Below, piece after piece: positions 27,169 through 40,400 of a DNA stretch of 64,000 bases. Within the stretch, counting starts at the first letter, position 1. Each line of letters opens with the position of its first letter. The DNA is from Pyrocephalus nanus (taxonomy: Eukaryota > Chordata > Aves > Passeriformes > Tyrannidae). A program made the position numbers and the translations under genes. The stretch is from the NCBI GenBank assembly GCA_038380795.1, contig CM076275.1:312501-376500 (forward strand), read 5' to 3'. The notes beneath the pieces were generated by a model. It was not told where the DNA came from. It saw nothing but the letters and a program-made list of their open reading frames with translations, and did not search any database.

Positions 27169-27800
27169 CTCTATTCCAACCCCCCACAACCCCCCCCCCC
27201 CGGCTTTCCCCCCCCTTTTCTCTTGGTTGCAGATGGATCCGTCCCCTTCTTTAATTTTTTTTTGGTAGTGGTTCTCCCCCCACCCCTACCGGGTCCCGTC
27301 AGTGGGATGAGACACTGCGCCCAGCTGCGGGAATTAATATGCAGGGGGACAGAAATTAGATCTGCACAAGCCCTTTGCAGATATAATCAGAAAACGTCAG
27401 CTCAGGCAGCAGCTTCCAAATCCAGGAAAATAATATAATTGGGAGTAAAGGAAAAAAATAAAACCCAAACAAAAAGCCAGAATCACAGACATTCAGAACG
27501 AAAACAGACACATGCACACATTTACGGAACCATTGACACACATGCAAGAAAATCCAATAGAGCAAGAAAAAATAAATGGAGAAAAAACCCCAAACCAATG
27601 AAAGAATAAAGCAACGGAGCTTCTGCCTGAATGCAGATTAACTCTGAGGTCAAAGTGGAAATGATGCACTCTGCTGCAGCACAGATTAACACATGCGTGG
27701 TGTCAGCCGGGATGCTTTTTAACCTTTGATTACACATATGCAGGCAGCCTGGATTTTCATTTTGGAGGCGAGAAGGATTTGGCAGGCATAAAAAAGGAGG
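27169..27800 (-). promoter_or_regulatory. Probable GABRG2 5' UTR and proximal promoter
   Basis: This is sequence immediately 5' of the start codon. The first 50 bases upstream contain three long G-runs (27180-27215). No upstream ATG lies between 27169 and 27240 on the gene's strand. Further up, the minus strand has TGACGG near 27298 and TGACGT near 27398 (CRE half-sites), an AT-rich ATGCATATTAATTCC-like stretch near 27331-27342 (octamer-like), and CCCAATTATATTA at about 27431-27443, which combines a CCAAT box with a TATA-like stretch. No transcription start can be fixed from sequence alone. Open frames here are AT-rich and look spurious. Confidence 0.5.
27180..27215 (-). promoter_or_regulatory. 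G-run cluster beside the start codon (possible RNA G-quadruplex)
   Basis: In the gene's sense the order is G8, AAAGCC, G12, TTGT, G6, ending 12 bases before the ATG. The G12 run can supply two of the four G-tracts, so an intramolecular quadruplex is possible. G-quadruplexes close to a start codon generally reduce translation. Run lengths need checking because homopolymers are error-prone. Confidence 0.6.
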
Positions 27801-28977
27801 TTGGAAGGAAAAGCTTGCCCTATGCTGCTGAGCATCCTCATTTTTCTAAACAGCCTGGAAATTGTGATTGCAAAGGAGTCAAAAAAATGAAAGGATGGAT
27901 GAGGGAGTGGAAAAGGGAGGGGTGGTGGTTGCTAAGTAACTCAGGAAATGGGGAAAGCAGCATTGGTGGAGTCAGCATGAATGAGGTGATTTAGTATGTG
28001 ATCGGATTAGGGGAAATATGCAAGATTTTTATCTCCCGTCCTCCTAATATAATCAGACACAGGAAACACTTCCTGTCCAGAAGGGAAACACTAGATGACC
28101 ATAAAAACTGACCCTTGCCAAATTTTGGAGCCAGAATCCTAAGTTCTATTGTCCAAAATGCAATCTAGCAACTACTAGTGAAGTAAAAATTCAGGGAATC
28201 TCATGATTTCCCAAAGTAAGAACACCTCAGTCTAAAATAGGTACTTGGACCATGACCAACAATAAAAAAAATTTTTACCTCCCCTGTTTTTTTCTGCCTA
28301 AACGAAAGCAAAATATAGACAGCAACAAGCCTCCCCAATGCTGATTATGAATTGGTAGACTAATAGACAAATTTAATCATCAGAAACTGGGAGATGTGTC
28401 CTGGCATTGTGTCAGTTCAAAGCCCATCTTTCAAAAACTCAAGGGAGAAATAAATAATTAATTAAAAAAAAAAATTAAGTGAAATGTTTTCAAGAGAGTT
28501 AAGGCATCAGAATTTCCCTCTGGACTGAGTCAAGTCTGAACCAAATCTGACACTTGGATCCTGCTCAAACCTTTCAATACCCAGGACAATCTGGTAGTTC
28601 CCAGTGTCCAAATTCAAAATGACATTTATCCATCAGAAGAAGAAAATTACAGTAGTTACTGACTCAGAGTCTCTAAAAACATAGATCCAACCTTCAGCCA
28701 CCAAGCTAATTTTTTATGTTTCCAAACACAAGATATTTAACTCCCAACAATAAGCAATAGATCAGTATTATTAGTTGAATAAAATACATCATGGCACCTG
28801 GATATTTCTGTGATAAATTGAGCAAAATAACATTACAAACCTCGTTCTTAATATTTCCAATTAATGGTTCTATTCTTAAGTAATTTCCCCAACTTGTGAA
28901 ATACAGCCACTTCAATGATAGAAAGCTATAGAATATTCCAAATCTCTCTTCCTCTTGGTGTGTAGGTGTATATGTGC

Positions 28978-28978
<1 letters not shown>

Positions 28979-29008
<30 letters not shown>

Positions 29009-29015
29009 TGTATGC
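28979..29015. repeat. (TATG)n tetranucleotide microsatellite
   Basis: About nine TATG/ATGT units are uninterrupted. It explains a spurious HTYIHTYIHTYI peptide on the minus strand and is probably polymorphic. Confidence 0.95.
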
Positions 29016-30308
29016 ATGTTCAAATATCAGCTTTTTCTTGGGGTACACTTCATTACCTGTAAACATGACATTTTTATGATTTTACTGCTGTAATCTCTCT
29101 CATCAGTTATCACAGCATTCCTTTGAAGGATAAAAATGTTGTGTATATTTTGAGGAGGGAATCAAAATTGTTGACAGCAAGAATTTGAACTGTGCAAATA
29201 GTTATTGTCTTAGCTGCAGCAACTGTGTCTGTTGTAGCATAGCAGCTTTGCTCTGCACTTTATTTACTGAAATTTTGTTCTGTTAGCAGAATCTTCTTGT
29301 CTGAAAAGAGTTCCTGGACTTGCTACAAAGTTGTTATGCACTTTCACTCCAGAAGTTCAGCTCATTATTCTTGTTAAGAGAAGCAAGGGGTCTGGAATAG
29401 AAGAAAAGCCTGCTGACATCAAATCTTCATAGATTTTTCCAGGATTCCCACCACACAGAGGGTATGTCAAAAGAATTAGACACTGTAATACTAACCCTTG
29501 ACTGCTCAGATTTCACTAAGGTAGAGACTATTGATAATATTATTCCTCTAGGTATTTATAAGCTGTACCTTCTATTCACATTGTTAATTGGGTGTCAATG
29601 GGGGTGGATGGACAAGAGTACTCTGAAGATTGTGTAGATTGTTCTTCATATTTAAACTTGCATCATCATATTATGATTAATTTTTCATCTCAGATGCATC
29701 TACTTTAATTTTTTTTCAGCTGGATGCAACTGACATTTAGGCACTGACTTGGGTAGTGGGAAATAGGATCTTCAGCCTCTGATTCAGAAAGTGGACCACA
29801 CAAAGGCCAACTCAGGTTTTTCAGTGCTCCTAGATAACACCATGTAGATATCAAAATACTTGACCCCAGTACAGAAAACTTATCCACCAATAATCAGGCA
29901 ATACCAATTTTGGCTGTAAGTATTTTGAAATGCAAAATTGTCCTTGCATTTCTTTGCAATCTCAGCCCGAAAAAAGAGAAAGTAAGCCCAGGTTTTATGC
30001 TTAATGCATTTCAATATTGGTTATGCTGATAACCCATGCTAAGAAAAACTTTGTTTATCTGTAGCAGATAGAACTGCCATAGAAAACAAAAATGTGACAG
30101 GCTGTTTTCTATCTGAACACACGTCTTTGAAGCACAGTGTTCTGCTTTCTGTGCCCACAAGCTCAGATCAGACACTGGTATTTTAGAATTCCATCATAAT
30201 AAATTATCACAAAGGACTAAATTTACATGAGGACACTGCCTAGTGTGAAATGTTTTCCTGACACCTTTTGTGTGATAACCCAATCCCACATAATAATTTG
30301 CCCCTGAG

Positions 30309-30354
30309 CACAAATGTGGCATTTTCACAACAAATGAGGCATTTTCACAACAAA
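30309..30354. repeat. Tandem duplication, 20-bp unit, two copies
   Basis: AAATGAGGCATTTTCACAAC is preceded by a copy differing at one base, and a third partial copy (AAATGA) follows. A small local duplication upstream of GABRG2. Confidence 0.85.
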
Positions 30355-30767
30355 TGACTTCAAGTTTTTTATGTAAAAAAAGTCTTATGAAGAATATTTA
30401 GGCACAAAAGTGATTATTCCAAAACCATGCATTTTGTATCAGACCAGAATGATGTTCATTAGAGTATCTTAGTATATTTTGGCATAAATCTTGTTTTCTT
30501 ACCAGAGGGTTCTAAGCTCCCATGGTTTCCCTAGTCGTCTATATCCTTAAGCTCAAAGAAACATGGCTCTTGTTTACTCTAAAATTATTTTTTCCTGTCA
30601 ATCAAATATTAAATCATACATTAAAAAAGAAGACAAAAGATATATGTGAACAAGCAAATGCAAAAATAAGTGTTATAAAAGATGGATAACATGAAAAAGA
30701 AGGACAATGTCAGTGCCAATATATTGCCGCATAGTTGTCATGGGTTTACAATATTATATTGTAGTTA

Positions 30768-30892
30768 TAAAAAAACAAACAAAAACCATCAAAAAACAAA
30801 CAACATAGCCAATATCTAACAAAAACAAACAAAACCACAAAAACCAAACAAAACCAAACAAAATCAAAAAACCAAATAAAACCAAATACCCA
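30768..30892. repeat. A/C-only low-complexity tract, (CAAA)n-like
   Basis: Imperfect AAAC/AAAAC/ACAAAC repeats, almost free of G, over about 125 bp. Confidence 0.9.
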
Positions 30893-33679
30893 GAACTCTT
30901 TTGAACTGCATGAATCCACATATTTTAAAAAATATCTGGCTTAAAGCTGTATATAAATATATTTTTATAGTAGTAGTATTATAACATTGGTAACATTTTG
31001 ATTTCCTTCATGATTCTCCTAGCATATTTTAGCCGTGGGCAAATACCTTAATTACTGAATTCCTGAGAAAAATAGCTTCCAATAGAAAACATTTCTTTGA
31101 TGGAATTTTATTAGGATTTGATACAATCTCTCATTTTTTCCCATGGCCTATCTTCTAATACATTTTATAGTCATCAGTAGGTGTCTAACTGTATATTAAA
31201 AAATTAAAAAAAAAAGAATTTTGAAAAACTCCTAGAAGAAAGGTAGGTCATGATTTTGTTCATTTATTACTGTACATATGTATTTGTGGTTGTGTATGGG
31301 AGGGGAGGTGTGTTGGCTGAAGCCAACTTCTTAGAGGATTCAACCTGCTACATTTTTTAAAAAGCCAAAATCTTGTGCTGCTTGGGAAATTATTTTTTAA
31401 ATTAATTATTTTAAAGCTTAGTGGTAAAAAATTGGGAACTCTTTCCTAAAAATGGGTATACAGTGGTATTTCATGATTTTTTTTGAAAGATTATTATCAG
31501 GTTTATATTCCAAACAATCACTTCTGGAGTATTTGACTTAAAAGAAAAAATTCTGGTAGCCTTACTACAACCAAAACACAAACCCAAAATACTCTGTGTT
31601 CCTATGTGCTTTGATATTGTGCTAGAACAGTAAAGAAAATAAGTTGTTGACCAAGAGCTCTTTCACTGTACTTAGATTTACAAGCTTCTGCCAGAAGCAG
31701 ACTTACCAAATGCTATTTTGTGCAGTAAATATCTGAGATTCTGTTATCATAAAACTCTTTGAGGAAACTGCAAACCCCATCTTCCCACCACTGACCTTAT
31801 TAAGCTTTCTTACTCCGTAATGTTACGTAGAGAGTCCAGTTTCATGACACTTCTTTTTTATGTGAAGAAACCATTATACTAAGACACTTTTTGAGGAACT
31901 CAATAATGTTTTTTTTCTGAATATTTTCTGTAGGGAGCATGATGTTTCATGCTTTTGGAAAATTAAGAATTTAAGAATATTTCTTATTTATTCCTACCAA
32001 AAAAAAATAGTGTTCTTGAGGCTGCTAAATCTATTAATTTAAACTATGCACATCTACAGTATTATTTTTATTCCAACATGAAGAACAAAAATTCTTACAG
32101 ACCAGGAAAACACAGTTCATTAATTCATTAATTTTTTCCCAATCTATAATGCAACAAGAACAACATCAGCACCACATACTTGGTTTCTGCACACTAAAAA
32201 TACCTTGGCTATCTTAAAAGAGTGATTACTCTTTCTAAAAGAAGTGTCTTATGAGTTTTTCCACAAATAGATATATGTTTTTGGAGGAGTAAATTCTACA
32301 GATTCCTGAAAAGAGGCTGAAGGAAGCAGCTTGAAATGCCTGCTTAGGGTAAAGCCCAAGCTGAAGTCTCACAAACTTTGATGAGAATTAAGAGCATGTT
32401 TGACTGCTGTCTAAGTCCATGTCTTTGCACAAGGAAGTGCAGCCTTCTTTTCCATTAAGGCAAGAAAAGGCCGCTACTTGACAAAAAACAGTTCATCCTC
32501 AAAATGTCACTTTTCACAGTTGTAATCTCTATTTTTTTCAGTAAAGATATTTTTACTGTTTCTGCTTTTCTATCATAGCAGGAAAGTGAGATCTAAAAGT
32601 AAAAATGTGAGATTTAGCAATACAAGATCTTAATTTGTTCATCAACAAATATTTTAAGACACAAATCTCCAGGGTCTGTGTTGTAGCAAACACTCAGAGC
32701 ATGATGCCACTCGTGTCAGACCCAGTGTTGCTGACTTTTTCTGTGGTTGTTATCCCTTTTGTATAGAAAATGAGATTTGACATACATGGTAAGTTTGACA
32801 TTTTGGCTGGTGTTCAGTAACGCAGAGGCAAAATCTCTGTATTTCCATGCCAGATTTGGTATTTTACATGATTTAAAGATCTATTTTGATGTATCATTAT
32901 TTTCTATGACTGCAATATTCAAAGTCTGTTTCCATCAGCAAGGCAGTATCTCTCTTCAAAATAAATGAGAGGAAAAATTTCCTGCCTTTTGGGTAAGAAC
33001 ACATTTGAGCACAAACATGGTTTTGTGCAGGTTGAGTAGAGCAGGAATGTCTACATCAGGAATGGATCGAGTACTGAGCTCTGGACAGCCTTTGCTGGGA
33101 AAATCTTACAGCCAGAGAGAATGTTATGTCCATTTTGTATAATCATTACAAATCGGGTTTGATTCTTCCTCTAAAACATTAATGGAAGTAAAAGGCCATA
33201 AAGAATGTGTTTTTTGATGCAGAAGGCAGGCAGTCCATTCTCTCTTTTGAACGATCCATATAGTGGATACAAATGCACACTGGAAGTGATACCTGCTAAG
33301 AATTCATGTGTGCTGAATTCACTTTGTGTCTGGATTTGTAATATTGTGCTATGACCTTCTTATGGGCAAACTAAGGATATATGATCTAGTTCTAGAAATT
33401 TTTCTCAGTTATTTTGAATGTTTTGCTTTTACAATGCAGTTGGGTACTGAGTACTATTCATCAGATGTTTATTCTGAACCTTTTTATTATTAATTATATT
33501 AATTTATGATCTTGATGATAGTGTGAATAATATCCCTACTGTATTCAATCACCATCCAGAAGCAGGAAGGGGTTGGACATGGTAGGGAATAGGATTAGAC
33601 CTTAAAAATAAAAGCAGATCTGAAAAAAATATGATGAATTCCAGGACATTTAGAAAGAATGGCCAGAAGTCTTGAAAAA

Positions 33680-33960
33680 TGTTGTCTAAGGAAACGTGAT
33701 AAGAAGGGTTAGATGTAATTTAGTTTGAGAGGAATTATGACAAGTTTTCAAATAATTACTGGTGTAATGAGGCATGAATAGTTGGTATTTCTGTTTTGTA
33801 GGATGATAGAGGTTAATCACAGCTTCTTAGATTAATTATATTTGGATAAGTCAGAAAAAATGTCCTATGGTAGGAATCCCAGAGCACTGGAACAGTTTGC
33901 TGAGGTCAAATATGTATATGAGGTCTTTGCAGTGTTGCTTTCTATGACTTACAGGTAAGC
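33680..33960 (+). mobile_element. Possible very old CR1-like remnant
   Basis: Patches such as GGTTAGATGTAATTTAG and CCCAGAGCACTGGAACAGTT resemble CR1/L3 3' regions (GGTTAGATAT..., GAGCACTGGAACAGG). Between them similarity is lost. It could be an ancient amniote CR1/L3 copy. Confidence 0.35.
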
Positions 33961-35169
33961 GCCATGTATAAGTTAAATGATGGGCTGAAGTTAAACAGAG
34001 AATTGTTCAGTTAAGCCTTTAAACACAAAAGTAAAAAGGCAGTCTCCTACATATCTTTCTATCTGTAAGCACTGATGGAAATTAATTCATTTAATAGGTA
34101 AAAGGGCAATGAAAAAAGTTGATGCCACGAAATTAAATGCTGCGGTTTTCATTATTTGGATGAGAAAAAAAGGGGGAAACCCACACATATTAACAGTAAT
34201 GAGAAATCAAGCATATGAGTTAAAAAGAAAATGGAGAAAAAGTAATGGGAAATTAGGAGTATTGCTTACAAGATCAAAAAAAAATTAAGGGGAAAAAAAG
34301 TGATTTCTAAGGATATATAAGGTTCATAGCCTCTTTTCATCTCTCTTGAAGTCAGTTTTCTGTCATGGAATTTCACCACTAAGCAATGACTGTCAGGAAA
34401 ATATTCATAAGAAAAACCTGAACCTTATTACTTTTCATGTTTTTTGATCTTGTATCAGCTACAACATACTCAGAACTGTAACTGCACTGAAAATCTCTTC
34501 AAATTGCTGGGACTACAAGAGACGTCTTTTATTCCTCTTTTCTCTTTGCATATATAGTGTCTGTCCTCTTTTGCACCTCTAAGTGACATGGCCCATATAC
34601 TAATAACAACAAAACATGAGATCTGAATCATCCTTTCTCCACTGAATTGTAGATTGTGTGATCTCCTATGCAGACAGATCCTAGCTTATACCTATGTTAA
34701 CAGGTTTCTGTTTCAGTGTTTCTCTTCTCTATTTTAAATTTTCAAGAGTCCTAATGCCCCAAAATACGAACTTCCTAATACATTTTAAACACTGACACAT
34801 GAAGGGAAAAGTGCTGAAGTGATGTAGTTCAATATCATCCATTTATTCCACTTAGTAGCTCAAGTGGATATTGAAAGAAACTGTGAAGGCTTATCCTCAC
34901 TTCTTCACCCTTAATTGGCTACCACAGATTTATTTTTTTTTTTTTTAGGTGACATTTTCTTGGATGAAATGAGCTGCAGAAGCTGCTTTGAGACCATACA
35001 GTGACAGGAAATATAGAAATTGTAGAAATTTAGTATATGACTCTTTTCAGCACTCTAAAGCTCTCAGAACTGGGCCAGAGAACACAAAATCTCTCTAAAA
35101 ACCTGTCTTAGAAAAATGTAACTGATCAGCAGGCTGAAACCTGAGGCCTGGGCTCATTGTTGGGATGTA

Positions 35170-35590
35170 CTCAGGTACTCAGATGACAGGCAGGAAGAGA
35201 CTGCATGAGGTCTCCCATCCAGCTCCTACTCAAAAGCAGTGTCAGCACTGACTCAGTTTAAACCAAACATTGCTCTTCAGGTCTAGAAAAGTTTCAGGGT
35301 TAGAGATTTCTCACAACCTCTTTGGGCAATTCATTTCAATCCTTAATTGGGCTCATAGGGAATTATTTTTTACCCCGCTTTGATTAATGACCCTTTTCTC
35401 TGTCAGAGCCTTCTCAGCCCCCTCCTTGGGGCCCCAGGGAGCTGATCCATGTGCAGCCACTTTCTCGGTCTTCTGGGGACTCACTCAAGTTTACCAATAA
35501 CCTTCCTATCTTGGGGCCCCCTAGAAGGACATAGTGCCCCGGGTGTGGTCTGATGAAAGTCAGATAAAGGTGAGTGGTGACCTCTTTATG
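35170..35590 (-). mobile_element. CR1 LINE fragment (minus orientation)
   Basis: The plus strand reads as antisense CR1 in the expected order: CCATCCAGCTCCTACTCAAA GCAG, CACAACCTCTTTGGGCAATT, TGACCCTTTTCTCTGTCAGA, CCCCTCCTTGGGGCC, TTGGGGCCCCCTAGAAGGAC, ATAGTGCCCCGGGTGTGGTC and a final GGTGAGTGGTGACCTC. This is a 5'-truncated and diverged CR1 3' part. It fully accounts for the 115-codon minus-strand frame at 35414-35761 (ending GPKIGRLLVNLSESPED), which is therefore not a gene. The 5' limit near 35590 is uncertain. Confidence 0.8.
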
Positions 35591-37397
35591 GTTTGCCTTC
35601 ATCCCTGTGGTGACAAGAACTCCTGTTTCTTCCTGCTCCTGCCAGTTAGGCCCCAGCCCTGATCTATTGTCACTGTCGGATACATAGAACCAGGCAGAAG
35701 GTAAAATGGGGGAATCCAAAAATGTATCCACTTGAAAATGAAGTGTACTCTCTCCTGACATGGTAGTGAATCCACTAGTGAATTGATATCACAAGTAACC
35801 ATTTGAAGGAGGCTTTCCAGCACTTTCTAATTATTGGTTAGATGTTACACATTCCTCTTTCTTTAGAAGTGCCTCAGGGGCTATAAACCAAGGTTTATTT
35901 TCCTGAAACTTTTGATCTTTTTCACTCAGTAAATATTGATTTAATTTTTCACACTTTTCCCAAAGAACAAGCCAAGAAACTAATGGACTGCACACTTCCA
36001 TCTTTGTCAGATGATGTCAGCAGCAGAGAATGTCATGGTGAATTCAGGAATAGAGGTTAATGTGCTCCTTTTCTATCTGAATGTTTAGCAGGAGGCACCT
36101 GCACCATCATTTAGACTAGAATTCAAAAGGATATGAAATAGTTGGGTTTTTCATAGATACTACTTAACTAAGTTATGGATCATTTCAGAGCAATCCTGAG
36201 GAATAACAGAAGTAGCTTTTTATGTCTCTGAGGTAGCAAGTTTGCATAACCACCAGCAAAACATTTATGTCTTATTCTTTAGGGTCTATGTTACAGGTTA
36301 TAGGAAAAACAGAGAGGCGTGGAAGAGATCACAAGGTTAGATTCAAAACTGAAATTTCACAGATCTCAGTGGAGATATGGAAAAGTGAAAAGTCAGAAAT
36401 TATCACGCTTTTTTTAAAGCTGAATTTCCTAGTGGCCCTGAATTTTTTTTTTTTTTTTTCCTATGTGGCATTTCTTTCTTTCCACTCTTAAAATACATAC
36501 GCTCACCCTACTGCCCAGTTTGGCTTTGAAGTTGCCAGGAAGGGAAAGGTGCAGGGAAAGGTGCAGCCACCCCAGAACTTGTGCATTGTTGAGACATGAA
36601 GGGATTTAAGCCACAGGTTACAGTACACACTTTGGTTTAATGACTGTAATATTCTTTCTAAATGTAATTCTTTCTGAATGTAATTCTGTAATTCTTTTAG
36701 TTATACATTGTTCTTTGAAACTGCTCCATTCAGCTACATTTCCTAGGTGTTCATTCCATGCTGCTGCACAGCAGGAATGGAACATGTGGACAGTTATTTC
36801 CAGGGAGGCAAAATACTACTTAACACTGTTTAAAAGAGACAACAGATGGGGAGACCGTTTCTCAAAATAATCCTCCCTAATGGACATTGCAGTCACAATC
36901 ATGCAGAAAGAAGGCAGAGAAAAAAAATCTCTGCAGCTTCTGTGAAAGGAAATCCTGAGAAAACAAATAAGTTAGGCTCTTTTAAACAGACAAGTGACTG
37001 CCTGGAGTTATTCAACATGTGTTGAGTTACTTCTTTCCATGTTGTTTCTGAATGGTTTAACTGAATTTTCAGGTGGGTTCTGTCAGATCATGTTTCCAAC
37101 CCTGATTCTTCTACACTGCTTCAAAGTATGGACAGAAATTTGCTTCAGCAGTTGGGGAATTCTTGGCATCAGGATGCCAAAGGTTATGCCAGCCAAGTTG
37201 AGGCCATGTGTTCTGCCACTTTTCCTTGTCCTTCTCACCAACATGAAAAGCAAATGTTGAAAGAGAAGATTCTTCTTTTTCTTGCTTGCAATGCCATCCA
37301 TATATGCAAATATTTCTCATCACTTCTGTTCTCCTTTATGCAGTGAATAAACTATTAATCTGTAAAACTTCACAAAGTTCTAGTGCTATCCTCATAC

Positions 37398-37438
37398 TTT
37401 TTTTTTTTTTTTTTTAGCGTAATTAAACCATATTTATT
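37398..37438 (-). repeat. T18 tract with AATAAA on the minus strand (poly-A-tail-like)
   Basis: On the minus strand an AATAAA hexamer (37438-37433) sits 17 bases before an A18 run (37415-37398), the layout of a retroposed mRNA 3' end. No coding body was recognised beyond it, and processed retrocopies are rare in birds, so chance is the simpler reading. Confidence 0.4.
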
Positions 37439-40400
37439 CTATTTGTTGATCTGGGCAGTATCTCATACATTCCTTTGTAGTATCTAGAGGCTAATTATAA
37501 TCCTTGTTCTGTGTTGTAACATTCATTACAACTGCTCTCTAACACTTCAGTTCTGTATTTATAAATAGCCAGTTTTCTCTTTTTTCACAACCCTTTTTCA
37601 GAATTCTTACTATTTTCAGAATTTGCATATTCATTGTTTGATTGGGTCTATTAAATTCTATGGAAATAAACATGGATTTTCCCTGTAGCAAAATGTTACA
37701 GAATGAGCTCCAATACTGCTAAAATCGGTTAAACTAGGAGAATGAAAGAGAAAAAAAAAGAAAAGAGTGGGCTGGAAATAGGAATAAGAACAGATGGCCT
37801 AAGTTAGCATTTTTAGATATTATATTACATAAAGTGGTAGGAGGAAAACTAAAAAGGTAAATAGCAACCTTTTTAATAGCAGAAGTGTTCTGTTGATACT
37901 CTCTCATCCAAGCTCATCTGCGGTAATGAAATAAATAGTCTTACCAAGTGGTAGTTATTCTCTATGTATTGTATGGATATGAAAACTGAAGACCACACTG
38001 CTAAGTAGAATCAACTTCAACATTAAACTGTTTAATTTGTTAAGTTGGAATTGCAAGGATACCTAAAACAATTATGAGTGTCTCTGTGGCTTTTTAAGTC
38101 TTTTGTATTTATTTGAAAGAGCACGTTTATTATTGTGTATTATCAGATCTGCACGGCTCATTTGCAAATTAAATTCACAGTAATATCCTTCAGAGACACT
38201 CTACCACAATGTGTCTTCAGCAGAGTGTCTGTAGTTTCTGGCTTGAAGCTGTCTACCACACTTCATGTGTGATTTCTCCAATGCCTAACTCTTTATTTAG
38301 GAGCTTGGTTACTACCCAGACTTTCATAACACTTGCAAGAAACTTCCAGCTGAATTCCAGCAGCACTTCTTGTTTTACTGTGTACAAAGAAAAACAGTAT
38401 ATTCACTTGTGTATTTTTTGTAGAGAAAGGTAATTCAACATAGTGGCTGAGAGAAGACAAAAGCTTTTTTGTGTGTCTTTATATAAAATGGAACCTGGAC
38501 AGATCCTTAGGGGACTTTTAACTTGTCACTGGCATTATATTAGAACACAACTGTATATATAAGATTAAAGAATGTAGGTCATGTCTAAAAGTGTAGAGAG
38601 TCCCAGAGATGCAATGATTCTGAAATGATCTGGGATAGTGGTTAATCATTCTATTTTGCCCAAGAAAGTTGCAATCAAAAAAACGGAGGTATTTTGAAGT
38701 ACTTGACTTTAGACCTGTTAGGATTTATTCTTTTGGAATTATGCAATGCAAATTCCAATTTATTTAGGTAGAAGAGGCCTTAAACTGTTATAAAGTGATT
38801 TGTTAAAGCCGGATATTTTTAATGTTGAAGGAGATATCCACCATATCCTAAATTGTCAAAACACTCTCCATCACTCATGCTCCAAACCTGTTTACCAGTG
38901 TGATTAGCGAGGAGGAGACTGGGAGCAGAACAAAAAGTGTGCTACTTCTAGTGGCTCTTAGGAGGAGCAGGTAGAGAACTGATCATCATGGCCAAAAGAG
39001 GCAGAATCAGGAGTGTCAGGAATCTGTTGCTGACAGCATCTGGGCCTCATCAAGGTCATTCAGAAGCTGAATGACTGGTGTCAAGGTAAACATCAAAATG
39101 CAGGGGCCTACACCTAAAATGAAAGCTCCTTTCAGGTCCTTGAGTCCTTTTATGAGTCTGGAGAAATACACTGAAGATATAAATGAGAGCAGAAGATGAA
39201 GAAAGGGAAAAATGAAAAGTTCTAAAATAAGCATTTACCTCCCAAAGGTTGAGCACTCTGGTGAATCCATTAAGGCCTGAAACACAGAATGAGTTACATC
39301 TTTAGCTTGTAAACTTTGTATTGAAGTCAGATATTCTTCACTAATTTATTGGCTAAGAAAGTTTTCCTACTTATGAATTTAAAACATCCTATCTCTCTAT
39401 CCCTGTCTAAAACAGTTTTTAGTACAAATATTAAACACATTTCACTCAACCATTTAGTTTGTCTGCAATGTGTCTTTCCAATTAGATAAGACCTGGACAG
39501 CTGGTTAGAACCTAGCTGTAAATCTCTACATGACTGTACCTATTTCATATCAAAAATCACATTGTTCCATTATACTCACCAGTTTGAGCAAAGTCATGCT
39601 CACCTGCATTATAAATAGCCATTTTCCTTTGCCTTTTGATGTCTTTGCCTTTCCAAGAATATGTGATTTACAGTATGATAGTCAAAATGTCATGGGAATC
39701 AAAGTTATGTGTGCAGCTATGCTGGGTCATGTTCATCTGTGTAATGAGAATGAATGCATAAATGATTTATTTATGTCATTTTATATTTTGGTTTTGAATT
39801 ATGTTTAGCATCATGCTCTTACATCTTCCAGGAAGTATTTTCAAATAGATAATGGATAATTAAATTACATAATTTCTTAAGATAACACAATTTTAATGAG
39901 TGCTGTGAATGAGGCTCATCATTTACAGATTCAGCTGCCTGAACAAAATACTTTTAGAAGCTTTCTCTATACCAGGAAAAAAAAAAAAAAAATATCTGGA
40001 TTTGCTTCCATTTATGGCAGAAATATTTGTTTAAAACCATAGCCAAACATTGATAAGAGTGTGATTCAGATAAAACATAGACAAAGGGCTTTGTCTAGTT
40101 AAAGTATATAGAATTCATTGGTTCATTAAGGGGATACATTAAGGACTAAAATAAAGTACATTATAAAATACAGATGCACTATACTCAGATCAGACAACCA
40201 GAGTGCAGTCAGAGCCTCACTTCGGCTGAAGCTCTGTTGTTCCTAAGCTTTAGCACAGTAAGGGCATGATCTTTCAGATTTTCAAGCAGTTTTTATGTGT
40301 CTTTCATAGTATCCACAGTCTTTGTTGTAGACTTTTCATTGGCCTGCTTGCCTACTCACAGAAAGCCTTGTGTTGGGAAATTCAGTGTAAGAGCTACCCT

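Noticed and set aside
35414..35761. 115-codon minus-strand frame ending in a Gly-rich tail
   Set aside because: The DNA is a CR1 3' fragment in minus orientation; the frame is part of its non-coding 3' region.
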